Assembly: GCA_966212235.1 (NCBI GenBank)
Contig: CBIHPP010000009.1
Span: 62,001-126,000 of the forward strand
From: Niastella sp966212235
GTDB taxonomy: Bacteria > Bacteroidota > Bacteroidia > Chitinophagales > Chitinophagaceae
Direction of reading: 5' to 3'
DNA: 64,000 nt
The notes beneath the pieces were generated by a model. It saw nothing but the letters and a program-made list of their open reading frames with translations, searched no databases and had not been told where the DNA came from. The translations under genes were made by a program, and so were the position numbers. Each line of letters begins with the position of its first letter. The first letter of the stretch is position 1. Below, in pieces: positions 52,017 to 60,650 of the stretch.

Positions 52017-54581
52017 TTACACCATTCTACCCATAAAAGGATCTGTTTTACCAGGCAGACCGGTTTCAACCCGGCCGGCATATCTTCTTTCAAATACGGG
52101 ATTGCCTTTTATTTTGACGGTAAAGTCGTACCAGCCAAAGCTTTTGGCGGTATTGACGGGGAAGTACTGGTATTTTATGATTTGTTTACTGGAAGTCAGG
52201 TTGATCTTTTGTACAGGCGTTTTATACGCATTGTCAATGATCTCAAATTCAACCACTCTTGCACCATCACCCGGTCTGAGGATCGTATTTCCAAGTCGTA
52301 GCAAAATATTGCCGGTTAGCAGGTCCCTGCGCTTGAGATCGGTTTCATATAGGCAGGCTACTTCTACCCCTAATGGGTCGTGCTGGTCGCCTTTAAATTC
52401 ATTGAAGAAGCCATTGGGCCCATACACCTGCAAATGATACGTATTGTTCTCAAAATCGCTTAATTGCCATTCATCTAATACGATATCGCCTGCTTTCACC
52501 GCATAGGCCCGGTTTTGCATCACCTGCTGTTGGTATTTGCCGGGTGCATAAACATGGAAGGGTGAGCCGGCGGCCCGTTCAACGAATATTTTCTTTTCTG
52601 CTTTCATTGAGATGTACAGGATATTCCGGTTCGCGTTGCTCAAACCAGCGTCGGCATACAATTCATACGGCAGGGCGCAGGCATCGCGGATGCCTTTTTC
52701 CTGTTGCGGCATCAGGGGTGATGTCCAGGGCGCTTTATTGATGGCGGCTATTTCTTCAGCCGTTAATTTTTTAAAGTTCGATGGCAGTTTTTTGAATTGC
52801 GCTTTGTGAATACCTTCAATAAATTCATCTCTTTCCAGGAATTGCGGGAGGGTGATCTTTTCACCATTATAAGGTCTGAAGACGCTCGTCAGATCGCCGC
52901 ACACGGTACGCCGCCATTGGGAAATGTTAGGTTCTTCGATCTTCTTTCCTGTTTTATGCGATAAGAATGCTTCAAGGAATTGCAGGGAAGAAGTATGATC
53001 AAACACTTGAGAGTTCACCCAGCCGCCGCGGCTCCAGGGCGATGCTACCACCATGGGTACCCGATAGCCCAGCCCAATGGAACTTTCGCGGGCCTGGTCT
53101 TTTATAGATTGTTGCTGACTGTTAGCTACGTATTCTACACCTGTTGTAATGCCATCTGATGTTTTGCCGGTACCTGCTTTCTGCGGATGCGGCGCTACGA
53201 ACGGCGGCATATGATCATAGTACCCATCGTTTTCATCGTAGGTTAACACGAAGATCGTTTTCTTCCATACTTCAGGATCCTTTGTTAGAATATCCATCAC
53301 TTCACTGATGTACCAGGCACCGAACCAGGCCGAAGAAGGGTGATCGGAAAAGTTCTCAGGCGCCACGATCCATGATACGGTGGGCAGCTGGCCGTTCTTC
53401 ACATCTTCGCGAAACTGGTGCAGCACATCGCCTTTCGGCGCTTTCAATTGCCGCTCTGTACCGCCATCTTTATATTGTATGGTAGCAAGCTGATGGTAGT
53501 TGGGGTCCTTTTTATTGGTATCAAACGCTTTTGCATGCAACGCTTTTTCCCGGGCAGAAAGGCGTTCATAATTTTCAAGGTTATATTTTTTTTGATCTGC
53601 TTCAATAATAACCAGTTGCGCTTTCAGTTCATCGATTTTTTTCTTCGCTTTATCTACATCCGCAGCACCGGCCGGTAATGTTTGTAACAGCGCTTCCTGT
53701 TTTTTGATTAGCCCGGTTGTGGCGGCAGCTGCTTTTGGCAGGTTGGCTATATAGGCCGGGTGGAATTTTACGTTGTATTGCGTGAAGTACTCCAGCGGGT
53801 TATCGCCAAAATTGGCCAGCCAGCTGTCTTCCTCGCCTTCAAACCCAACGCCAACACTTAATTCATTCTGATACACTTTCCAGGAAATGCCATTGTCTTC
53901 GAGCCGTTCGGGAAATGTGGTCCAGTTTACCATGGTATCATAATCGGCATCTTCATTCCACACATTGGCCTGGGCATTTGCCTCCGGCTTTTCCCGAATG
54001 GTACCGCTCCAGAAATACAGGCGGTTGGGGGTAGTGCCGGTAAGGGCCGAACAAAAGTTGTGATCGCACACGGTGAAAGCATCAGCCAGGGCATAATAAA
54101 ATGGAATGTCTTCCCGGGTATGAAAACCCAGTGTCAGGGGCATTACCTTGTAATCTTTGTGGCCTGAATGCTTGGCCTCAAGCCATTTATCGTACCGGCC
54201 GTCGTTCCGGGCATCCACCTGGTTGGCCCAGGAGTGGGGGAGGGAGCTCATCCAGGTAGCTTTTGTATTGTGAATATCCAGGCGAAAAGGGGCGTAGGTT
54301 TCGCCCTGCTTATTGGTTTGCAGCCAAACCAGGTTTTTATTGGGTAACCGGATAGCCCGTGGATCATTAAAGCCGCGCACGCCCTGCAGCGTGCCAAAGG
54401 CATGATCGAACGACCTGTTCTCCTGCATCAGAAATACAACATGTTCGGCATCCTGCCAGGTGCTGCCGGCTTCGGGATCGATGGCCAGTGCTTTGGCAAT
54501 GGAGGGATGCAATAGCTGCATGAGGCCGGCGCCGCCTGATAGAAGGGATGCTTTTTTAAGGAATTCTCTACGGGTATCCAT
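52017..54581 (-). CDS. Phosphocholine-type phospholipase C, TAT-exported
   Basis: 854 residues. The leader is a twin-arginine signal (MDTRREFLKKASLL, Arg4-Arg5). The phosphoesterase domain (PF04185 type, about 45-540) has VVFLMQENRSFDHAFGTLQG, TGTTPNRLYFWSG, WIVAPENFSDHPSSAWFGAW, LTYDENDGYYDHMPP and GYRVPMVVASPWSRGGWVNS, which include the metal and catalytic residues of the family. A Lys/Glu-rich coiled-coil-like insert lies at about 285-345. Two C-terminal DUF756 domains (about 660-840) are typical. It should hydrolyse phosphatidylcholine or sphingomyelin-type lipids outside the cytoplasm, perhaps for phosphate gain. Single gene. Confidence 0.95.
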   Translation of the reverse strand: MDTRREFLKKASLLSGGAGLMQLLHPSIAKALAIDPEAGSTWQDAEHVVFLMQENRSFDHAFGTLQGVRGFNDPRAIRLPNKNLVWLQTNKQGETYAPFRLDIHNTKATWMSSLPHSWANQVDARNDGRYDKWLEAKHSGHKDYKVMPLTLGFHTREDIPFYYALADAFTVCDHNFCSALTGTTPNRLYFWSGTIREKPEANAQANVWNEDADYDTMVNWTTFPERLEDNGISWKVYQNELSVGVGFEGEEDSWLANFGDNPLEYFTQYNVKFHPAYIANLPKAAAATTGLIKKQEALLQTLPAGAADVDKAKKKIDELKAQLVIIEADQKKYNLENYERLSAREKALHAKAFDTNKKDPNYHQLATIQYKDGGTERQLKAPKGDVLHQFREDVKNGQLPTVSWIVAPENFSDHPSSAWFGAWYISEVMDILTKDPEVWKKTIFVLTYDENDGYYDHMPPFVAPHPQKAGTGKTSDGITTGVEYVANSQQQSIKDQARESSIGLGYRVPMVVASPWSRGGWVNSQVFDHTSSLQFLEAFLSHKTGKKIEEPNISQWRRTVCGDLTSVFRPYNGEKITLPQFLERDEFIEGIHKAQFKKLPSNFKKLTAEEIAAINKAPWTSPLMPQQEKGIRDACALPYELYADAGLSNANRNILYISMKAEKKIFVERAAGSPFHVYAPGKYQQQVMQNRAYAVKAGDIVLDEWQLSDFENNTYHLQVYGPNGFFNEFKGDQHDPLGVEVACLYETDLKRRDLLTGNILLRLGNTILRPGDGARVVEFEIIDNAYKTPVQKINLTSSKQIIKYQYFPVNTAKSFGWYDFTVKIKGNPVFERRYAGRVETGLPGKTDPFMGRMV

Positions 54582-54953
54582 GGTTTGTAAAAATTATTTA
54601 TGCCCGATAAAAATAATGGTTAAAGACATACCGGCTTTTAGAATTTTCAGAATTAAACAGATGGTAATAATATGGTGTTGGCAGCATGCTGTGCGTGATC
54701 GTTGTGATTGAATTTGTTGATAAGTTTTGCACCTTCCGAAATTATTGCACAGTATTTGCAAAGTAGGGAATAAGCAGTCCGTACAAGATATATATGAAAA
54801 AAACTATGTAGGAATACCAGAACTATGTTTTACATCTTATAGAACTGCGCAACCGCCACGCCCTACTCCACTATTAAGTCCTGAACGAAGTCCGAAGAAT
54901 ATCCCACCCGGCCTGATAGCCTGGTATTCCGCCAATTCGTTAACCTGTAACCT
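54582..54953. other. Divergent intergenic region
   Basis: 372 bp between the phospholipase gene and the type IX secreted protein gene; it should carry promoters for both. Only near-matches to TAnnTTTG were seen. A 76-codon plus frame (54727-54957) has no leader or family and is not called. No hairpin of note. Confidence 0.4.
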
Positions 54954-56876
54954 ATGAAGGGAAACTTTACGCTATTTGTATTTGTCCTGCTTATTCACCA
55001 TGCTACCGGCCAAAAGACCTGTCCCGCCAATATTGATTTTGAAGCGGGCACTTTTAATAACTGGCAATGTTATACCGGCTCTACCAGTGTAGAGAATGGT
55101 AAAAATGCGATCACGGTTACTTCTTCAACGCCTGTTACTAACAGGCACACACTATATGCAAAAGGCGCCGCTACGGTGCTGGACCCTTATGGCTTATTTC
55201 CGGTAAATCCGCCCGATGGCAGTGGCTATGCCGTTATGCTTGGAAACGCTATCAAGGGTGCTGAAGCCGAGCGCATTACCTACCAGTTTACCGTTCCTGC
55301 CAATGCAAAAGATGCGTCGATCACTTACCGGTATGCGGTGGTGTTCGAGGACCCTGGTCATTCCCCGGACGAACAACCCAGGTTTATTGCCCGTATGCTC
55401 GATGTGCAAACCAATACCTACCTGCCTTGTGCTTCCAACGAATATATTGCAACGGCATCGTTGCCGGGGTTTGAAACATCTCCGGTTACTGGTTCCGTTA
55501 AGTATAAACCCTGGTCGTCGGCATTTATTAACCTGGACGCCTATGCCGGCAAAACATTACAACTGGAGTTTACCACGGCTGATTGCACCCAGGGCGGTCA
55601 TTGGGGATATGCGTATGTTGATGTGGGTGATTGCAACGTATCTGCTTCCGCCCATTATGTATGCAATCCCAATATTGCCACCTTTGTCGGTCCGGGCGGT
55701 TTTCAACAATATAAATGGTATGATAATAATTTCACTACGGTGTTGGGAACCGGTGACAGCCTGGTGCTGAACCCGGCGCCGCAAAAGCTCAATATTATTA
55801 ATGTAGTGGTTATACCCTTTAACGGCTTTGGTTGCAGTGATACTTTACAGGCAGCTATTTATCCCATATTGCCATTAGCCAATGCTGGTCCCGATACCAT
55901 AACATGTCCCGAGCGTCCATTGACTATTGGTGCGCCGGCCGTTAACGGATTTACCTATGTGTGGTCGCCATCGAAATATTTGTCGGATTCCCTGGTTGCC
56001 CAACCGGTTGGCAAGCCGCCGGGGCCCGCTGCCTATGTAGTTACGGTCACCAGCACCGAGAGCGGCTGTATTGATAAAGACACCGTGAACATTACTGTTT
56101 TTCAACCGATAGAAATGACGGTATCTCCCGATCAAACGATTTGCGAAGGGGAGAAAGTAAATCTGCAGGCCGCAGGGGCAGCCGTTACCTATGCCTGGTC
56201 GCCGGCGTTGGGATTAAACCGCGCCAATGTTGCTAACCCGGTAGCAGCACCGAAAACAACCACTACCTACCAGGTTGTTGGGTTCGATGGCCATCAGTGT
56301 TTTACCGATACCGGTTTTATAAAAGTGCTGGTGAATCCCAAACCACGTGTAAATGTGGGACCGGATGTGTCGATGGCTACCGGAAGTACGTATACCTTTA
56401 ACCCTTCCACGCAATATGGACCTATTGTATCGTGGCAATGGGCGCCACTCGACGACCTTAGTTGCACCACCTGTTCAACGCCGGTGGCTGCCATCAAAAA
56501 AAATATGACCTATCGTGCTACCGTCACCAATGAATTTGGCTGCGTAGGCGTCGATTCCATGAACATCAAAACATTTTGCGAGCAAACCCAGGTATTCATT
56601 CCCAATGCATTTACACCAGATGGCGATGGCGTGAACGATGTACTCATGGTGCGGGGCAAAGGTATTTCCCGGGTTCGTTCGTTCAGGGTCTTTTCCCGGT
56701 GGGGCGAACTGGTTTTTGAAAAGACAAACTTTCAACCGAATGATCCCGCTTTTGGCTGGGATGGAAGAATACGCGGCGCTACCGGCCCTTCGGAAGTATA
56801 TGTATTTATTGCAGATGTGATTTGTGAGAACGACCTTATTAATACGTATAAAGGAAATGTAACGCTGTTGAAATAA
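54954..56876 (+). CDS. Type IX-secreted (type B) surface protein with PKD-like repeats
   Basis: 640 residues with a signal peptide (ends ATGQK, about 20). The N-terminal part (22-225) is a beta-rich domain with CPANIDFEAGTFNNWQCYTG and DVGDCN, common in such proteins. Residues about 230-545 hold three to four Ig/PKD-like repeats (ANAGPDTITCPERP, VSPDQTICEGEKVNL, VNVGPDVSMATGSTY). The C-terminal domain (about 550-640) is the gliding-motility-associated/type B sorting domain: FIPNAFTPDGDGVNDVLMV and FSRWGELVFEKTN. Type B cargo is usually served by a PorP/SprF protein, and one is encoded next. Confidence 0.93.
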   Translation: MKGNFTLFVFVLLIHHATGQKTCPANIDFEAGTFNNWQCYTGSTSVENGKNAITVTSSTPVTNRHTLYAKGAATVLDPYGLFPVNPPDGSGYAVMLGNAIKGAEAERITYQFTVPANAKDASITYRYAVVFEDPGHSPDEQPRFIARMLDVQTNTYLPCASNEYIATASLPGFETSPVTGSVKYKPWSSAFINLDAYAGKTLQLEFTTADCTQGGHWGYAYVDVGDCNVSASAHYVCNPNIATFVGPGGFQQYKWYDNNFTTVLGTGDSLVLNPAPQKLNIINVVVIPFNGFGCSDTLQAAIYPILPLANAGPDTITCPERPLTIGAPAVNGFTYVWSPSKYLSDSLVAQPVGKPPGPAAYVVTVTSTESGCIDKDTVNITVFQPIEMTVSPDQTICEGEKVNLQAAGAAVTYAWSPALGLNRANVANPVAAPKTTTTYQVVGFDGHQCFTDTGFIKVLVNPKPRVNVGPDVSMATGSTYTFNPSTQYGPIVSWQWAPLDDLSCTTCSTPVAAIKKNMTYRATVTNEFGCVGVDSMNIKTFCEQTQVFIPNAFTPDGDGVNDVLMVRGKGISRVRSFRVFSRWGELVFEKTNFQPNDPAFGWDGRIRGATGPSEVYVFIADVICENDLINTYKGNVTLLK

Positions 56877-57022
56877 GTTCAGAATACAAAGTTCAGAATT
56901 CACAGTTCAAAGTTAAAAACACAAAGTTCTATAAACTGTGAACTATAAACTGTGAACTGTGAACTGAGAACTGAGAACTGTGAACTATGAGTGAACTATG
57001 AGTGAACTATAAACTGTAAACT
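56877..57022. repeat. Period-7 word-repeat spacer with pairing arms
   Basis: From about 56935 units such as CTGTGAA, CTATAAA and CTGAGAA follow in steps of seven, then two 11-base units CTATGAGTGAA. The left part holds the complement: TTCACAGTTC (56899-56908) pairs with GAACTGTGAA (56954-56963). It fills the gap between the secreted-protein gene and porP. Confidence 0.8.
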
Positions 57023-58057
57023 ATGCGTCGAATTTTACCCCGTTGTTTATTTGTGTGTTTGCTCTTTCATGCGTTCGTGATGCAGGGGCAGGATATTCAT
57101 TTTTCGCAGTTCTATGAATTTCCTTTATTACGTAATCCGGCGCTGGCTGGTATTTTCTCCGGTAATTTCCGGTTAACAGGGGCTTACCGCAATCAATGGC
57201 AAAGTGTTACGGTGCCTTATCGCACCATGGCGGTGAGCGGTGAATGTAAATTGCTGCGTGGTTTTAATACCGGAGATTTTATAACGGCTGGTGTACAGGC
57301 TACCAATGATGTGGCCGGTGATTCAAAATTGCAACGCACCCAGGTTTTTCCCGTTATGAATTATCACAAATTGTTGAATGAAGATAAATTGTCGTTTATT
57401 TCCCTGGCCTTTATGGGCGGACCGGTGAATGAACGTTTTGATGCTTCTAAACTCCGGTTCGATGATCAATATGTGAATGGGGCATACAGCACTTCCAATG
57501 CAACCCGGCAACAGTTTGGTTCAACCAGTTTTACCTATTGGGATGCATCTGTTGGTGTAAGTTTTAAAACGAGTATCACCAATAACGTGAACATGTATAT
57601 TGGCGGCGGGTTATTTCATATTACAGAACCGTTCGTTGCCTTTACAAAAGAGTATGATGTTAAGTTGAACAGAAAATGGGGTTTGAATGGCGGACTGAGC
57701 GCCTGGATCAATAATATGGATAAGGTCGTTTTTTATGCCGATTATTTTATGCAGGGTGGGAACAGGATGATCCAGGGCGGCGGTTTGTATTCGCATAACT
57801 TTGATGAGAACGGAGATGAAACCGCGCTGTCTATTGCAGTGGGCGGGGCTTTTCGCTGGAAAGATGCCTTTGTACCTATTATAAAAATGTATACCCATCA
57901 GTTAGGTATTGGTCTTAGTTACGATGTCAATATCAGCAAGCTCACTACGGCGTCCCAGTTCAGGGGCGGATTTGAATTGTCATTATCCTACATAGGTTTA
58001 TGGAAGCGGCTGGCAGAAAGCCTGGAGAAAGTCGAGTGTCCCATTAAGATTTGGTAA
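57023..58057 (+). CDS. PorP/SprF family type IX secretion membrane protein
   Basis: 344 residues with a signal peptide (ends MQGQD, about 24). The mature start DIHFSQFYEFPLLRNPALAGIFSGNFRLTGAYRNQW is the PorP/SprF hallmark, followed by an outer-membrane beta-barrel pattern to the C-terminus. In Flavobacterium SprF is needed to deliver the type B protein SprB to the surface; the preceding gene encodes a type B protein, so a cargo-partner relation is likely. A 60-bp gap leads to the plugless barrel gene, suggesting co-transcription with it. Confidence 0.94.
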   Translation: MRRILPRCLFVCLLFHAFVMQGQDIHFSQFYEFPLLRNPALAGIFSGNFRLTGAYRNQWQSVTVPYRTMAVSGECKLLRGFNTGDFITAGVQATNDVAGDSKLQRTQVFPVMNYHKLLNEDKLSFISLAFMGGPVNERFDASKLRFDDQYVNGAYSTSNATRQQFGSTSFTYWDASVGVSFKTSITNNVNMYIGGGLFHITEPFVAFTKEYDVKLNRKWGLNGGLSAWINNMDKVVFYADYFMQGGNRMIQGGGLYSHNFDENGDETALSIAVGGAFRWKDAFVPIIKMYTHQLGIGLSYDVNISKLTTASQFRGGFELSLSYIGLWKRLAESLEKVECPIKIW

Positions 58058-58117
58058 TTTTTTCCCTCCGGTTATGTAATTATTCTGGTCCCTGCATCCA
58101 GTTATAAATAACTGTAC

Positions 58118-60646
58118 GTGAAACAACTGCTATTGCTTTTGCTATTGCCTGTGTTTGCCTTCACGCAGGAAGTAACCCCCGTTTTATCAAACGATTACCT
58201 GGCGTTGATCAATAAGGATAGTCTGCGGATAAAAAATTTCTGGCCCGATACCACCACCAGTATCAAACTATCACCATTAATGAATTACTTCGACTATTAC
58301 GGCTATCGCGTTCGCAGGATCAGCGTGCAAAGTGGCTTGTTGAATATTGAACCGTATTATGAACGGGTCCTGTTTTTTGGTGGGCAGTTTAATACCCGGG
58401 TAGAAATTAAACGGATCAACCAGACGCCGGACTTGCAATCACAATTTGTACAGGGTCGATCGCAAAATGGAGCCCCGGTTTGGCGGGGCGCCGAAACCGG
58501 GGAAATGTTCAGTTATGGACCGGATGTGCAAACACAGGAATTTGATGGCAGTAATTATGCCTACGATGCGCAGGGGAAACTGGTACCTGCAGGTACAGGT
58601 AATGGCAAAGCGCCCCATTTATATAATAACAATGTTTTCAGAACAGCTTCTTTATTCTCCCAGGCATTACGGATCCAGGGCCGGTATTTGGTAGATGGCC
58701 GGCAGGTATTGAGCGCTACTGTCAAAATGGGACAGTCGAAAGAGAACACCTTTATAAAAGATAATAAGAACACATCGCGCAACATCTCGGCCTCATTGGA
58801 AACCCTGGTAAAAAAGCTCAGCATTACCGGCGCCTTTACTTTTTTGCAGGATGAATTCTCTAACCCGAACCGGAATGGATTTTTGAACCGGGTATACCAA
58901 AACGCCTTGCTGAGCCCGGTAAGCTTTGATAATGCACAAAATGCCCACCTTGCTAATTTTCAACAGGCATATGGCAACGAAGCAGATAACCCGGTATACC
59001 TGTTGACCGATAATGGCAATCGCTTTTTACAAACGCATCGTACCGGAAGTTTGATCGTAGAGAATAAACTAAGTAAGATCAGGTATAAGATCACCCAGGC
59101 GTTGGAAAACATGTACCAGAATAACCGCGAAGGATATAAACCGGGTAGTGCTTTTTTTCCCAATGGGATCGCCATCGATCGTACAAAGAATGACATAAAC
59201 TATTTACTCGAAGGCAATGCTTCATACGATATAAAATTTGGTTATCGATTCAACAATGTGATCAATGCCCGCTATAGTTTTACCAACGACCGGTCGGCCA
59301 TCGATTATAGTATCAATACCGTCCATCGTTACCAGCGTTCAGCGCATGATGCAACACTTTCCTACACTTCCAGTTACCAGAATAGCGGCATAGAAACCGG
59401 CCTTTCTTTGAGTAACAAATTATATGCTTCCAATACGGCCACGGCCGATAATTATTTTTTGCCTAATGTTAGCGCCTATGTTAGAAATGAAAATTTCCTG
59501 GACCTGGATAATATCAATGTAAAACTGAATGTGGCTTACAGCCGGTTTAATAATGAATTATCTATCGGGCGTTCCTTTTCGCAAAACAGTTTATTGCAAT
59601 ATACCACCCAACAGGCATTTCAGTTTTTTCCTGTTGCAGAAGTCACGGGCTTTGATAACCTGGAACCGATACAACATAAGGAGTGGACGGGGCGTGTGGA
59701 GTTTAGTTATAAAAACTGGATTACATTATATAGCGAGGTGTTCAGCCGGAAAACAGGGAATGATGTGTTTCCGGTTGTTGAAAATGGCAACCTGGTGCTG
59801 AAAAATATAGCTGATCATCGTAACAATGGGCTTGAACTGGGATTGATCATAAATCACAATGCCCGGAATTTTCATACTGATAATACGGTTTCCTTTTTTG
59901 CAAACAACAATAAGGTTACTGACGTAAAAGCCGGGTATGATCATACACCGGTAGCTGGTTTCAGTAATGTACATACGGCCATTGTGAAAGGCGCTACCCT
60001 GGGCAGCATAGTAGGTACCAGTTACCAGCGTGATGCAAATAACAATGTACTAATTGGCAGTGATGGTTTTCCGCTGGTGAATACAACCCCGGCAGTGATC
60101 GGCAACCCGCTGCCTGATTTTATAGTAAAAATGAACAACGCCTTTAACTGGAAAAAGTTTTCCCTGGACCTGAATTGGGAATGGAAAAAAGGCGGACAAA
60201 TATGGAACGGCACACAGGCTGTGCTGGATTATTATGGGCGGTCTGCTACCTCAGCCACCGACCGGCATATTACCGGATTTGTGTTTAACGGCGTGTTGCA
60301 GGATAAGCAGCCTAATAATATTCCAGTATCCTTTTATGATGTAACGCAACCGGTTGAAAATAATCGCTGGACACGATATGGGCATAGCGGCATAGGGGAA
60401 GAATACATACAACGGGCCGATGTATTGCGATTGAATACCATTAATATCAGTTATAAACAAAAGATCGGAAAATACATACAACAGCTGGTTTTCTCATTAT
60501 ATGCCAATAACCTGATCCTGTATTCGGCGTATAAAGGGGCCGACCCCAATCAGTTGTTCTATGATCAGTACAACTCGGCCGGTCTCGACTTTTTCAATCT
60601 CCCTTCTGTAAAAACATTTGGTTGTAACGTTTCCATTCAATTTTAA
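58118..60646 (+). CDS. SusC-like outer membrane barrel without a plug domain
   Basis: 842 residues, GTG start chosen because it directly opens a signal peptide (KQLLLLLLLPVFAFTQ, about 1-17). The mature N-terminus has no carboxypeptidase-regulatory domain, no TonB box and no plug: the usual LDG and YGSRGANGVI-type motifs are absent. From about residue 70 the sequence reads like the barrel half of SusC: WRGAETGEMFSYGPDVQTQEFDG, repeated Asn/Tyr-rich strands, DFIVKMNNAFNWKKFSLDLNWEWKKGGQIWNGTQ, YIQRADVLRLNTINISYK, NNLILYSAYKGADPN, and terminal NVSIQF. The next gene, 4 bp on, supplies a SusC-type plug inside a macroglobulin-like protein. The two are probably one transporter in two chains. Substrate unknown. 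Confidence 0.88.
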   Translation: MKQLLLLLLLPVFAFTQEVTPVLSNDYLALINKDSLRIKNFWPDTTTSIKLSPLMNYFDYYGYRVRRISVQSGLLNIEPYYERVLFFGGQFNTRVEIKRINQTPDLQSQFVQGRSQNGAPVWRGAETGEMFSYGPDVQTQEFDGSNYAYDAQGKLVPAGTGNGKAPHLYNNNVFRTASLFSQALRIQGRYLVDGRQVLSATVKMGQSKENTFIKDNKNTSRNISASLETLVKKLSITGAFTFLQDEFSNPNRNGFLNRVYQNALLSPVSFDNAQNAHLANFQQAYGNEADNPVYLLTDNGNRFLQTHRTGSLIVENKLSKIRYKITQALENMYQNNREGYKPGSAFFPNGIAIDRTKNDINYLLEGNASYDIKFGYRFNNVINARYSFTNDRSAIDYSINTVHRYQRSAHDATLSYTSSYQNSGIETGLSLSNKLYASNTATADNYFLPNVSAYVRNENFLDLDNINVKLNVAYSRFNNELSIGRSFSQNSLLQYTTQQAFQFFPVAEVTGFDNLEPIQHKEWTGRVEFSYKNWITLYSEVFSRKTGNDVFPVVENGNLVLKNIADHRNNGLELGLIINHNARNFHTDNTVSFFANNNKVTDVKAGYDHTPVAGFSNVHTAIVKGATLGSIVGTSYQRDANNNVLIGSDGFPLVNTTPAVIGNPLPDFIVKMNNAFNWKKFSLDLNWEWKKGGQIWNGTQAVLDYYGRSATSATDRHITGFVFNGVLQDKQPNNIPVSFYDVTQPVENNRWTRYGHSGIGEEYIQRADVLRLNTINISYKQKIGKYIQQLVFSLYANNLILYSAYKGADPNQLFYDQYNSAGLDFFNLPSVKTFGCNVSIQF

Positions 60647-60650
60647 TATT

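Noticed and set aside
58118..58330. A possible frameshifted plug domain at the start of the barrel gene
   Set aside because: The region between porP and the barrel is only 60 bp and the frame starts with a clean signal peptide; no plug motif was seen in any frame here, so the plug is absent and not broken.
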